A stretch of 64,000 bases of DNA from Actinotignum sanguinis (lineage in GTDB: Bacteria; Actinomycetota; Actinomycetes; Actinomycetales; Actinomycetaceae). A program made the translations under genes and the position numbers. This document shows, one piece after another, positions 52,546 through 60,480 of this stretch (position 1 is its first letter; every line of letters begins with the position of its first letter). The stretch is from assembly GCF_003957255.1 (NCBI RefSeq), contig NZ_QDIE01000004.1, forward strand, positions 1-64,000. The letters run 5' to 3'. Under the pieces are notes generated by a model, which worked only from the letters and a program-made list of their open reading frames with translations, was not told where the DNA came from and made no database searches.

Positions 52546-54333
52546 GTGATGAGAAAATTATCGTTCCTGGGGATGTCCCAGTACGTGGGCGCGGCCACCT
52601 GCGTGTGCCTGGCGGTGGTGCTGCTGCCGCGCAGTATTCAACGCGGGGCACCGTTTGCCAACCCCACCCTCGTGGGCGCGATGGCGCTGGCGGGAGTCGC
52701 CGTGCTCGCGCTCGTGGTGGCGGCCACCATCGCCGCGTCCCGCGTGGTGCCCGGAAAAGCTGCCCACCAGGTCGTTTCCCGCTATATCGCCCCAGCTTTC
52801 GGGACGGTTGCCGCTGCCGCACGCTTCGCGGCTTTCGCGCTGCTCCTGGTACTGGCCGCAGGCCTCGTGGGCATGGCGGTAAATGCGCTCACCCCGCTGG
52901 CGGTGGACGGGCGGCTCATCCAGATCCCGCTGGTCGTGGTCTGCGCCCTGCCCGCGTTACTGCACTGGCGCCTACCGCTGGCGGGCGCCCTCCTCGCCGT
53001 GCTCGCGGCGAGCGGCGTGATTATCGCAACTCTCATCACCGGGCTGGTGCGCGAAGCCCGCGGCACCGTCTCCCTCGCGGATCTCATCACCAACCGCGCC
53101 GAAGAACTACCCGGCTCCCAAGCCATCCACCCGCTCGGAAATACCTTCGTCATCATGTGCTTCCTGGCGGCGGTGGTACTGCTGGTCGGCGGGCGCATCG
53201 GTACGGGGCGCGAACGTTTCTTAGGGCCGCGCGCCCTGAGCACCATCGCCGGCATCGCCGCGGTGGTGCTTTCGGGCACGTTCTATCTGGAAATGCGCCT
53301 GGATATCCTCACGGTCCCGGTGGGCCTCCCCAGTATCGTCATGGGTACGGCATTTTGGGGAAGCACCGGGCGTATCATCACCGCGATCGCCTTCGGTTTC
53401 CTCGGCCTCGTGTGCGTTTTCGTGGTGTACGAACGTCTGCCGCGCCTATTGCGGGAACTTGCTTTCGACGGCGCCCTTCCCGCCCGTCTCGCCGCCCCGG
53501 AAGCTTCCCGGGCCCGCAGCGGCGTTGTGCTGCTGGTCGCGGTTCTCGCCGGCGCCCTCGGGGTCTTTTTGTCGACGACGCACGCCGGCGTCGTCGCCCT
53601 TGTCTTTGTATGTTTCCTCATCTTTACGCTGCATTGCGCGGCGCTCTCCCTGCGCGGCGGGCAGATCCTTAAAACTTCGGAGCGGCGGGAGGAACGCCGG
53701 GCCGCGCATGCTTCCCGCTGGGGTTTCGCTTTCTTCGCGCTGGCGGGATTCGCTGTCCTCCTCGTCACGGTGGCCATGCAGCCCGCCTGGACCCTCACCT
53801 CGCTGGCGGCGGTGGCGGTGCCCACGGCGGGGATGTTCATCGCCCAGCGCGGGCGCGGAAAGATGAGCGCCCACCTCAAACCTTTGGATGTGGGGGCCGG
53901 GCGGCGCCTGCCGGTGCGCACCCACGCGGTGGTACTGGTGCAAGAACTCAATTTGCCAACCTTGCGGGCGGTTACCTACGCGCGAGCGCTGCGGCCCTCC
54001 ACCCTGACCGCGCTCACCGTGGACCTGAGCGAAAGCCGTACCGCCGCGTTGCGCGCCGCCTGGAGCCAATCCCAATTGCCGGTGGGCCTGACCGTGCTGG
54101 GCAGCCCCACGAGCGGGGCGCGCGGGCCGCTCGTCGACTATATTCGTTTCCTTCTGGACACCCACCCGCAAGATATTGTGCTGGTGATCGCGCCGAAAGT
54201 GGTTTCCACGACCCTGTGGCACCGGGTGTACCTGCGCCGATCCGTACCCGCGCTTTTCGCTGACCTGTCCTATGACTCGCGCCTCATGCTGGTGCAAGTT
54301 CCCTACCAAATCCATTCGGGAGAAGACCTGTGA
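52546..54333 (+). CDS. APC superfamily permease-like protein
   Basis: 595 residues from GTG 52546, or 594 from ATG 52549; the GTG is preferred because of the -10 box six bases upstream. About ten to twelve membrane segments occur between residues 10 and 450, then a soluble C-terminal domain of about 130 residues (VLVQELNLPTLRAVTYARAL, LDTHPQDIVLVIAPKVV). This matches amino acid-polyamine-organocation (APC) permeases next to ceoBC in actinomycetes (M. tuberculosis Rv2690c position). Substrate unknown. The stop overlaps the start of the next gene by four bases. Confidence 0.8.
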   Translation: MMRKLSFLGMSQYVGAATCVCLAVVLLPRSIQRGAPFANPTLVGAMALAGVAVLALVVAATIAASRVVPGKAAHQVVSRYIAPAFGTVAAAARFAAFALLLVLAAGLVGMAVNALTPLAVDGRLIQIPLVVVCALPALLHWRLPLAGALLAVLAASGVIIATLITGLVREARGTVSLADLITNRAEELPGSQAIHPLGNTFVIMCFLAAVVLLVGGRIGTGRERFLGPRALSTIAGIAAVVLSGTFYLEMRLDILTVPVGLPSIVMGTAFWGSTGRIITAIAFGFLGLVCVFVVYERLPRLLRELAFDGALPARLAAPEASRARSGVVLLVAVLAGALGVFLSTTHAGVVALVFVCFLIFTLHCAALSLRGGQILKTSERREERRAAHASRWGFAFFALAGFAVLLVTVAMQPAWTLTSLAAVAVPTAGMFIAQRGRGKMSAHLKPLDVGAGRRLPVRTHAVVLVQELNLPTLRAVTYARALRPSTLTALTVDLSESRTAALRAAWSQSQLPVGLTVLGSPTSGARGPLVDYIRFLLDTHPQDIVLVIAPKVVSTTLWHRVYLRRSVPALFADLSYDSRLMLVQVPYQIHSGEDL

Positions 54334-55598
54334 CCACCTCTGCTGCTCAAGCTCACCATTCAACCGTCGATATCACCCTGGAAGATATCGGCCACGGCGG
54401 TATTGCCATCGGCCGTGCCGAGGGCAAAGCGATTCTGGCTCGCTTCGGGCTGCCCGGGGAACGCGTGCGGGTGGCACTGACCGAAGAACGCGCCCGCTTT
54501 GCCCGCGGGGACGTGATCGAGGTGCTCGGAGAGCCCTCACCGTACCGCCAGGCTCATCCCTGGCCGGAAGCCGGACCCGGGGGCGTGGGCGGTGCGGACC
54601 TGGGGCACGTTGTATTTGACTACCAGCACGAGTGGAAAACTCGGGTACTTACCTCAACTCTCCGCAGGATCGGTGGCCAAGCTCTCAGTGACCACCTGGA
54701 AACGCAGGGGATTGTTCCTGCGGTCACCGCTCTGGAATCTGATCGTGCTAACGGAGGCTGGGCGAGCCGCACCCGCATTGACGTGACCGTGACCGCGGGG
54801 CGTTTCGGAATGTTTCGCGAAGGTAGCCGCGAGGTTCTCCCCATCACTTCTATGCCGCTCGCCGTCAAGGAGATCGCGGAGCTGGGGCTGTGGGATGGAA
54901 GCTACCTCACCCGCCTCGCCCGCAGCCTCGGCCCACTGCGCGATGGCCAGCGGGTTCGTGTCCTCGCGCCCTCGGCCAGCCCAGCGGCGGTGAGTATCGG
55001 CGGGCGCACCTTCGACGCGACCGCTGCGGAATGCTCACCCTTCGCGCGCGAAGAGGTACACGTGGGGGAGGAAACCTACCGCTACCGGGTGCGGGCCTCC
55101 GGTTTTTGGCAGGTGCACCGCGAGGCACCGGCCACTCTTATCAATCTGGTGACCCGTGCCGCCGGTGTTGAACCCGGCGATCATATTCTCGAACTCTACG
55201 CGGGGGCCGGGCTGCTGACCGTGCCGCTGGCCCGCGCGGTCGGGGCAACCGGCCGGGTGGAAAGCCTGGAAGGTGCGCGCACCGCGGTGGAAGACGCCCG
55301 GGCGAATCTGCGCCCCTACCCGTGGGCGCGTGCCCGTACCGCTGCTATTTCCGCGCGTGATATCGACGACGCAGATATTCTCCTCGCCGATCCTCCCCGG
55401 AGCGGTTTGGGAATCGCGGCGGCCCGGGCGGCCGCAGCGAGCAAGGCCCGCCGGATAGTCCTCGTTTCTTGCGATCCGGCGGCGTTGGCCCGTGATGTGA
55501 CCGCGATGGTGGAGGCCGGGCGGAGCGTGGAATTCATGCGTGGTGCCGATCTCTTCCCCAATACCCACCACTTTGAAGTGGTGACAGCGCTGCGCTAA
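54330..55598 (+). CDS. TrmA/RumA-family RNA methyltransferase
   Basis: 422 residues. An N-terminal TRAM-like RNA-binding domain (about 12-62, ITLEDIGHGGIAIGRAEGKA) leads to the SAM methyltransferase domain: ELYAGAGLLTVPLA near 288, LADPPRSGLG near 352, the catalytic Cys in VSCDPAALARD near 379, and FPNTHHFEVV near 408. The family makes 5-methyluridine in tRNA or rRNA. The iron-sulphur cysteines usual in the CGGCD motif are missing; the site reads GGVGGADLGHV. Target base unknown. Translation is coupled to the permease gene (GTG 54330 within its stop overlap). Confidence 0.85.
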   Translation: MTTSAAQAHHSTVDITLEDIGHGGIAIGRAEGKAILARFGLPGERVRVALTEERARFARGDVIEVLGEPSPYRQAHPWPEAGPGGVGGADLGHVVFDYQHEWKTRVLTSTLRRIGGQALSDHLETQGIVPAVTALESDRANGGWASRTRIDVTVTAGRFGMFREGSREVLPITSMPLAVKEIAELGLWDGSYLTRLARSLGPLRDGQRVRVLAPSASPAAVSIGGRTFDATAAECSPFAREEVHVGEETYRYRVRASGFWQVHREAPATLINLVTRAAGVEPGDHILELYAGAGLLTVPLARAVGATGRVESLEGARTAVEDARANLRPYPWARARTAAISARDIDDADILLADPPRSGLGIAAARAAAASKARRIVLVSCDPAALARDVTAMVEAGRSVEFMRGADLFPNTHHFEVVTALR

Positions 55599-56812
55599 GA
55601 GCGCACCGCTGCGGCGATCCAGGTGGCGGTATTCTCCACCTGCCAGGGGCGTGCCCCCAGCTCGGCCAGTGCATCACCAATGGCGGGGGCGGTACGCGCC
55701 ACCCGGCGGCGCAAAAGGCGCGCCAGCTCGCGCTGCACGGCCGGCTTGAGAAGCACATCGTGGCGGATTCCCAGCTCCGTTGCGCGTTCCTGAACGGCGC
55801 CGCGCACGTGGTCAAGGAGGTGCGGGATTCCACGTTCGGCGCGCCGGGCGGGACGGGCCGGGGCGGGTTCGGGAAGTTCGGAGCTCGGCAGTGCCCAGGC
55901 CTGGGCCACCGCCTGCCACAGCGCCGGCGCCAAATACTGTTTGCCTCCGGTACGCAAGGGCCGGGCGGTGCGCACATCGGCCAGGGAGCGCGGGCGGCGC
56001 CGCGCCAGGGCCGCGATATCGGCGCGGGAAAGTACCAGATCCGGGGCGGTATCAGTGGTCTGGGCGATGCGATCCCGAGCCTGCCACAGGGCTCGCACCA
56101 GGGCGAGATCGCGCCGGGAGGAAAAATCCTGGCGGTGGGTGGCGCGCCGCCACGGTTCTGCGGGAGCCGCTTTGGGAGGCCGGGTGCGGATCTCTTCAAA
56201 TTCTTGGGCCGCCCACTCCAGGCGCCCGGCCCGCTCCAGGCGCTCGAGCTGCACCTGGCGCAGGGGAGCGAGCAATTCCACGTCGAGCGCGGCATAGGAA
56301 CGCAGCTCATCCGCGAGCGGGCGCTCGGACCAATCCGCTTGGGAATGTTCTTTGGCGAGGAGCAACCCTAAATTTTCCGCGAGCTGCGCCTGGAGAGAAA
56401 TACGCTCATCGCCCAAGAGCAATGCCGCTACCTCGGTATCAAAAAGCTTGCCTGGCCCCGGGCGTAAACCCAGGTCTCCCAGGGAAGGCAGATCCTGGTC
56501 GGCGGCGTGCAAAATCCACACGGCATCGCCAAGAATCGTTGCCAGCTCCGGGTAATATTCCTCATTTCCCACCGGATCGCACAGCAGCGTTCCCGAACCC
56601 TCGCGGCGCAGCTGAATCAGGTAGGCCCGGGCCGAATAGCGGATCCCCATGGCGCGCTCCACATCCACCGCGACGGGGCCGCTGCCGCGCCGCAACCGTG
56701 TGAGAGCGGGGCGATAGGCGGGACCGGTGGTGAGCGGCGGGATACCTTCGCGCGGGGTATCTACATGGATCAGGGTGGGATCTTCGCTCCAGCGAATAGA
56801 AGAAGACGTCAT
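55595..56812 (-). CDS. rnd: Ribonuclease D-like 3'-5' exonuclease
   Basis: 405 residues from ATG 56812; the frame could run 33 residues further but that part looks non-coding. DEDD exonuclease domain: D50 and E52 in VAVDVERAMG, AADQDLPSLGDL near 105 and YAALDVELLAPL near 180. One HRDC domain (about 215-290, RALWQARDRIAQ, LVLSRADIAALARRRP) and a helical C-terminus follow. RNase D trims the 3' ends of tRNAs and other structured RNAs. In actinomycetes it commonly follows DUF3000, as here with a 99-base gap. Its stop overlaps that of the methyltransferase gene. Confidence 0.9.
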   Translation of the reverse strand: MTSSSIRWSEDPTLIHVDTPREGIPPLTTGPAYRPALTRLRRGSGPVAVDVERAMGIRYSARAYLIQLRREGSGTLLCDPVGNEEYYPELATILGDAVWILHAADQDLPSLGDLGLRPGPGKLFDTEVAALLLGDERISLQAQLAENLGLLLAKEHSQADWSERPLADELRSYAALDVELLAPLRQVQLERLERAGRLEWAAQEFEEIRTRPPKAAPAEPWRRATHRQDFSSRRDLALVRALWQARDRIAQTTDTAPDLVLSRADIAALARRRPRSLADVRTARPLRTGGKQYLAPALWQAVAQAWALPSSELPEPAPARPARRAERGIPHLLDHVRGAVQERATELGIRHDVLLKPAVQRELARLLRRRVARTAPAIGDALAELGARPWQVENTATWIAAAVRS

Positions 56813-56911
56813 AACCTCACAACTGCACAGACTAGGGGCCGCGATTAATACTAGCGGGCTTGCGCACGCCCGGGGTCGCCACGCGCAGGATGCTACCTCC
56901 CGGGGGCGCAC

Positions 56912-57478
56912 CTAGCGGGCTGGCAGCGCCGTCGTTCCTTCCGGTGCGAGGCCGCAGGCCAGCGCAATAAAATCCGCCCAGGCGCGCACGTGGTGATAAA
57001 GATCGGGGCTGCTCGGCGTCCAGGAGGCCCGTAATTCCAGCTCGGTCAGGGAGGAGGAAAGCTCCAGCCCACCGAAAGTTTCGTTATACATGCGAGTCAC
57101 GGTGCCGACCAGGTGGTGGTAGTCAGCGCCGTGCGCATCCAGGGTATCGGCCAGCCACGCCCAGGCAACTTCGCCGAGTAGCGGATCACCGGCCATTGCG
57201 GTATCCATCGGCGCACCCATATGGCACACGATTCGGAAAGTTCCGTGCCAGGCTTCCTGGCCGGCCGGGTCGTGGAGCACCACGAAGCGGGCCCCGCCGC
57301 GATAGTTATCCGGATCCATCGCCCGCGAATCGTTAATCTCAGCCTGAAGCGCAACCGCCCACGGGGCGATGCGCTTGGGCGGAGGTATCTGCACGATGTG
57401 CAGCTCGGGACGAAACTCGTGCCCGCGCAGGCTATCGAGCGCGGTGAGGAAGTCCTCGGGTGCATGAATCTGAGACAC
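56912..57478 (-). CDS. DUF3000 family protein
   Basis: 188 residues from GTG 57478; the long upstream extension of the frame lacks sequence support. Family features: EDFLTALDSLRGHEFRPELH at the start, PPPKRIAPWAVALQAEI, a central RFVVLHDPAGQEAWHGTFRI and HLVGTVTRMYNETFGGLEL near the end. Function unknown; conserved in actinomycetes upstream of RNase D. TACGGT seven bases before GTG 57478 supports leaderless translation. It is divergent from the FemAB gene with 66 bases between starts. Confidence 0.9.
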   Translation of the reverse strand: MSQIHAPEDFLTALDSLRGHEFRPELHIVQIPPPKRIAPWAVALQAEINDSRAMDPDNYRGGARFVVLHDPAGQEAWHGTFRIVCHMGAPMDTAMAGDPLLGEVAWAWLADTLDAHGADYHHLVGTVTRMYNETFGGLELSSSLTELELRASWTPSSPDLYHHVRAWADFIALACGLAPEGTTALPAR

Positions 57479-57485
57479 GCTAGTT

Positions 57486-57491
57486 ACCGTA
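57486..57491 (-). promoter_or_regulatory. -10 box of a leaderless gene (start 57478)
   Basis: Minus-strand TACGGT ends seven bases before GTG 57478. Confidence 0.55.
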
Positions 57492-57532
57492 ATGCGCCAG
57501 TGCGCGGGTTTTAGCCAGGCGCGCCGCGCGGG

Positions 57533-57538
57533 TAGGAT
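57533..57538 (+). promoter_or_regulatory. -10 box of a leaderless gene (start 57545)
   Basis: TAGGAT ends six bases before ATG 57545; no ribosome-binding site is present. Confidence 0.6.
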
Positions 57539-57544
57539 GGCGGC

Positions 57545-58624
57545 ATGTCTACACTCTCGCTGTCGCGGATCGATGACACCACCTACCTGGACCTGGCTGC
57601 CGGCCACGGGCTGCCCCTTGAGCAGCTGCCCGCCTGGGATCGCTATGAGGATGCCCTGCCCGGCCACGCACCTTTCGGTCGTTTCCTGTGGCGTGATAGC
57701 ACCGGCCAGCCGCGTGCTCTTATTTCTCTCACGCGGATGGAAGGGCGTGGCTTTACCTACCTGTGGGCGAAGAAGGGCCCGGTGTGGTTGGGGGAACGGC
57801 CCACGGCCGGCGAAGAACTGGAGTTTCGTACCACGCTGGCGCAGCTGGTGCGGAGCGCGGACCGCGGTCTTGCTTTTATGAGGATTCACGCCTGGCACCG
57901 GGCTGCGGATCTGCACGAATTACTGCAAACGGTCACCTATGATCGCACCGTGGTGGTCGACGTCGCACGCCCGGATGCGCAGATCCGGGCGAGTTTCTCC
58001 AAGTCGGGGCGCCGCCAAGCACGTAAAGCCGAGGCGGAAGGGCTGGAGTTTTGTGATGAAACGGAGCGGGCCCGGGAAGTATTTCCGGAGCTGTACGCCA
58101 TCCTCACCGAAACTGCCAGCCGTGATGATTTCGGGGCGGCACCTATGAGCCAGTACGTGACCATGCTGGAATCCCTGGGGCCGGATCACGCTCGGTTATT
58201 CGTGGCGCGCGCGGAGGGACGGGCGTTAGCGTGGCAGATTGTGCTCGCCACCGATGACCTTGGGGAAGCATATTACGGGGCGACCAACGCGGAGGCTCGC
58301 CAGCGTCACGCATCTATGTTCATGGATATGCATACGATGACGTGGCTGCGGGAAACCGGGCGGAAATCTTATGACCTCATGGGAGTGCATTCGGAGCGCG
58401 CCCCGCAACTGGAAGGCGTGACCGGGTACAAACAGAAATTTGCCGCCGATTTCACCGAGGTGGCCGGGGCCTGGGATGTTCCGCTGCGTCCGCGCTACTA
58501 TCGGGCACTCACGTTGGCCCTGCACGCGAAGCGCGCCGCCGTGCGGACAGTGCGTGCCGCACGCGAACGTGTGGGACGGCGTGGAGGCAAAGCCTCCGCA
58601 GCGCGAGTTACCGCGCGGGACTAG
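57545..58624 (+). CDS. FemAB-family aminoacyltransferase
   Basis: 359 residues. The fold is two GNAT-like halves with an inserted helical arm. Seen here: PFGRFLWRDSTGQPRALISL near residue 42, then SFSKSGRRQARKAEAEGLEF near 160, and in the second half ARAEGRALAWQIVLATDDLG, DMHTMTWLRETGRKSYDLMG and GVTGYKQKFAADF. The last two are hallmark FemX/FemAB sequences (fixed G-x-x-x-K near the end). These cytosolic enzymes add amino acids from tRNA to lipid II to build the peptidoglycan cross-bridge; the amino acid is unknown. The Arg/Ala-rich C-terminus may contact tRNA or membrane. Stop overlaps that of treZ. Confidence 0.85.
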   Translation: MSTLSLSRIDDTTYLDLAAGHGLPLEQLPAWDRYEDALPGHAPFGRFLWRDSTGQPRALISLTRMEGRGFTYLWAKKGPVWLGERPTAGEELEFRTTLAQLVRSADRGLAFMRIHAWHRAADLHELLQTVTYDRTVVVDVARPDAQIRASFSKSGRRQARKAEAEGLEFCDETERAREVFPELYAILTETASRDDFGAAPMSQYVTMLESLGPDHARLFVARAEGRALAWQIVLATDDLGEAYYGATNAEARQRHASMFMDMHTMTWLRETGRKSYDLMGVHSERAPQLEGVTGYKQKFAADFTEVAGAWDVPLRPRYYRALTLALHAKRAAVRTVRAARERVGRRGGKASAARVTARD

Positions 58625-60480
58625 GGCTTGGAGGGACTGAGAACCGCGAAGCCAGGCCCGGAAAAATCAACGTGGGATTCGGCCACGGTAACGCTGCCGC
58701 AGGTGAGGAGCGTATGCAGCGGTCCTGCCTCGGGCGGTAGCTGCACCCGGGTGGGAGGAGCGGAGGCCGTGGCCGGTGTTTCAGCCGGCTTGTCGGCTGG
58801 TGTTTCGCCGGAGAGTGAGGAGGGCGTTGCCCCTACCTGGAAAACAACGAAGCTGGCCCCGCGCCGGTAATAGCCCGCGGTACCCAGGCGTACAATCTCT
58901 GAATCTTCCCGGTTCGGGGAAGAAAAATCGGGGTGCTCGCGCCGCAGTCGCACTAGCTCCCGGGTCACCTCGAGATAGCGAGCGTGGGAAGGTTCTTCTA
59001 ATTCTGCCCAATCCAGGTGCGACCGGGCGAAAGTGGAAAGCGCCTGGGGCGGGGGAATGCGCCCGGCATGTTCGCCCCAATCCCAGTCGCGAAATTCTGC
59101 AATCCGCCCCGCATCTACGCGTTCTCCCAACTCCGCAGTGTGATCTGTGAAGAACTGGAAAGGTGCGGAAGCACTCCACTCCTGGCCCATAAAGAGGAGG
59201 GGCGTAAAGGGGGAGAGCAGCATGAGCGCGTCAGCAACCAGGGTGCGTTCCGCGCTCAAGGTACGGGAGCGGCGGTCTCCCACCGCGCGGTTACCCACCT
59301 GGTCGTGATTCTCGGTATAGACAAGGAAACGGCGCGAATCAAGCGCATCGGGCACCGGAGAACCCCAGTTCCGCTTCCGGAACGTAGAAAAATTACCGTC
59401 GTGCACGAAAACGCGCCGCATGGCCTTTTCCAAGGCGCCGGGTTGCGCGAAATCCCCGTAATAGGCGAAATTTTCCCCGGTTGCGTAAGTATGTAGTGCG
59501 TGGTGAATATCATCAGCCCATTGCATATCCATACCGTTGCCGCCCGCGCGGGTGGGGCGCAGCATCGTCACATCGTTAAGGTCCGATTCCGCCACGAGTG
59601 CAATACGCCGCCCGCTCTCCGCGGCGAAAGCCGCGGCGGCGTCGGACAATTCCGCGAGGATGTGGCGAGCAGAACGGTCCTGGATCGCGTGAACGGCGTC
59701 GAGTCGAAAAATATCCACGTGGTAGTCACGGGCCCACTGGAGCATATTATCGATAAAATAACGCCGCACCGGGCCGGAATTCGGGCCGTCTACGTTCACA
59801 CCCGGACCCCAAACGGAAGAATAGCGGTTCGTGGTGTAGGGGCCGAACTCCGCCAGGAAATTCCCGTCCGGCCCGAAATGGTTGTAGACCACGTCGAGGC
59901 ACACCGCCAGCCCGGCGCGGTGCGCGGCCTCCACAAAACGTGCGAAACCCGCCGGGCCGCCATAGTTGTCGGTGACCGCATAGATATCCACGCCGTCGTA
60001 GCCCCAATTGCGGGTGCCGGGCACCGGAGAAATCGGCATCACCTCGACGATATCCACCCCGAGCTCACGCAGGTACCCGAATTTTTGCGCCGCCGCATCA
60101 AAAGTGCCCTCCGGGGTGAAGGTGCCGATATGCAGTTCGTAAAACACCTTCCCGAGCGGATCCACCCCGGAGAAGGGCGAAAACTCGAAAGCGTCGAGAT
60201 CAACAACTTCGGATGGCCCCATGACTCCGTCGGGTTGGCGCCGGGTGCGCGGATCGGGCAGCCCCATTCCCCCATCCAGACTGATGCGGTAGCGAGTACC
60301 GGCCGGTAGGGGAGTGTCGAGAATCCACCATCCCGGCCCGCTAGCCAGCGCAGCGCCGTCGCGCCCCGCACGCGCTGCCTCAATATCAGCGGCGGTGACC
60401 GGCCGGAAGGGGAGGCGCGCCCCATCCACAAGGGCAGCAACGCTCGCGCGCCCCGGTGCCCACACGCTCAGAGGTTCCAT
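58621..60480 (-). CDS. treZ: Malto-oligosyltrehalose trehalohydrolase
   Basis: Releases trehalose from maltooligosyl trehalose made by TreY. 619 residues: N-terminal carbohydrate-binding module (about 1-90, LSVWAPGRASVAALVDG), then a GH13 barrel with nucleophile D near 258 (FRLDAVHAIQDRS), acid/base E near 297 (LVAESDLND) and D near 393 (ENHDQVGNR). The C-terminal beta domain carries an extra Pro/Ala/Thr-rich insert (SGETPADKPAETPATASAPP, near 560-585). The start overlaps the treY stop by 13 bases, so the genes are translationally coupled. Confidence 0.93.
   Translation of the reverse strand: MEPLSVWAPGRASVAALVDGARLPFRPVTAADIEAARAGRDGAALASGPGWWILDTPLPAGTRYRISLDGGMGLPDPRTRRQPDGVMGPSEVVDLDAFEFSPFSGVDPLGKVFYELHIGTFTPEGTFDAAAQKFGYLRELGVDIVEVMPISPVPGTRNWGYDGVDIYAVTDNYGGPAGFARFVEAAHRAGLAVCLDVVYNHFGPDGNFLAEFGPYTTNRYSSVWGPGVNVDGPNSGPVRRYFIDNMLQWARDYHVDIFRLDAVHAIQDRSARHILAELSDAAAAFAAESGRRIALVAESDLNDVTMLRPTRAGGNGMDMQWADDIHHALHTYATGENFAYYGDFAQPGALEKAMRRVFVHDGNFSTFRKRNWGSPVPDALDSRRFLVYTENHDQVGNRAVGDRRSRTLSAERTLVADALMLLSPFTPLLFMGQEWSASAPFQFFTDHTAELGERVDAGRIAEFRDWDWGEHAGRIPPPQALSTFARSHLDWAELEEPSHARYLEVTRELVRLRREHPDFSSPNREDSEIVRLGTAGYYRRGASFVVFQVGATPSSLSGETPADKPAETPATASAPPTRVQLPPEAGPLHTLLTCGSVTVAESHVDFSGPGFAVLSPSKP

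Noticed and set aside
57479-57916. Upstream extension of DUF3000
   Set aside because: It is antisense to the FemAB gene; GTG 57478 fits both family start and promoter position.
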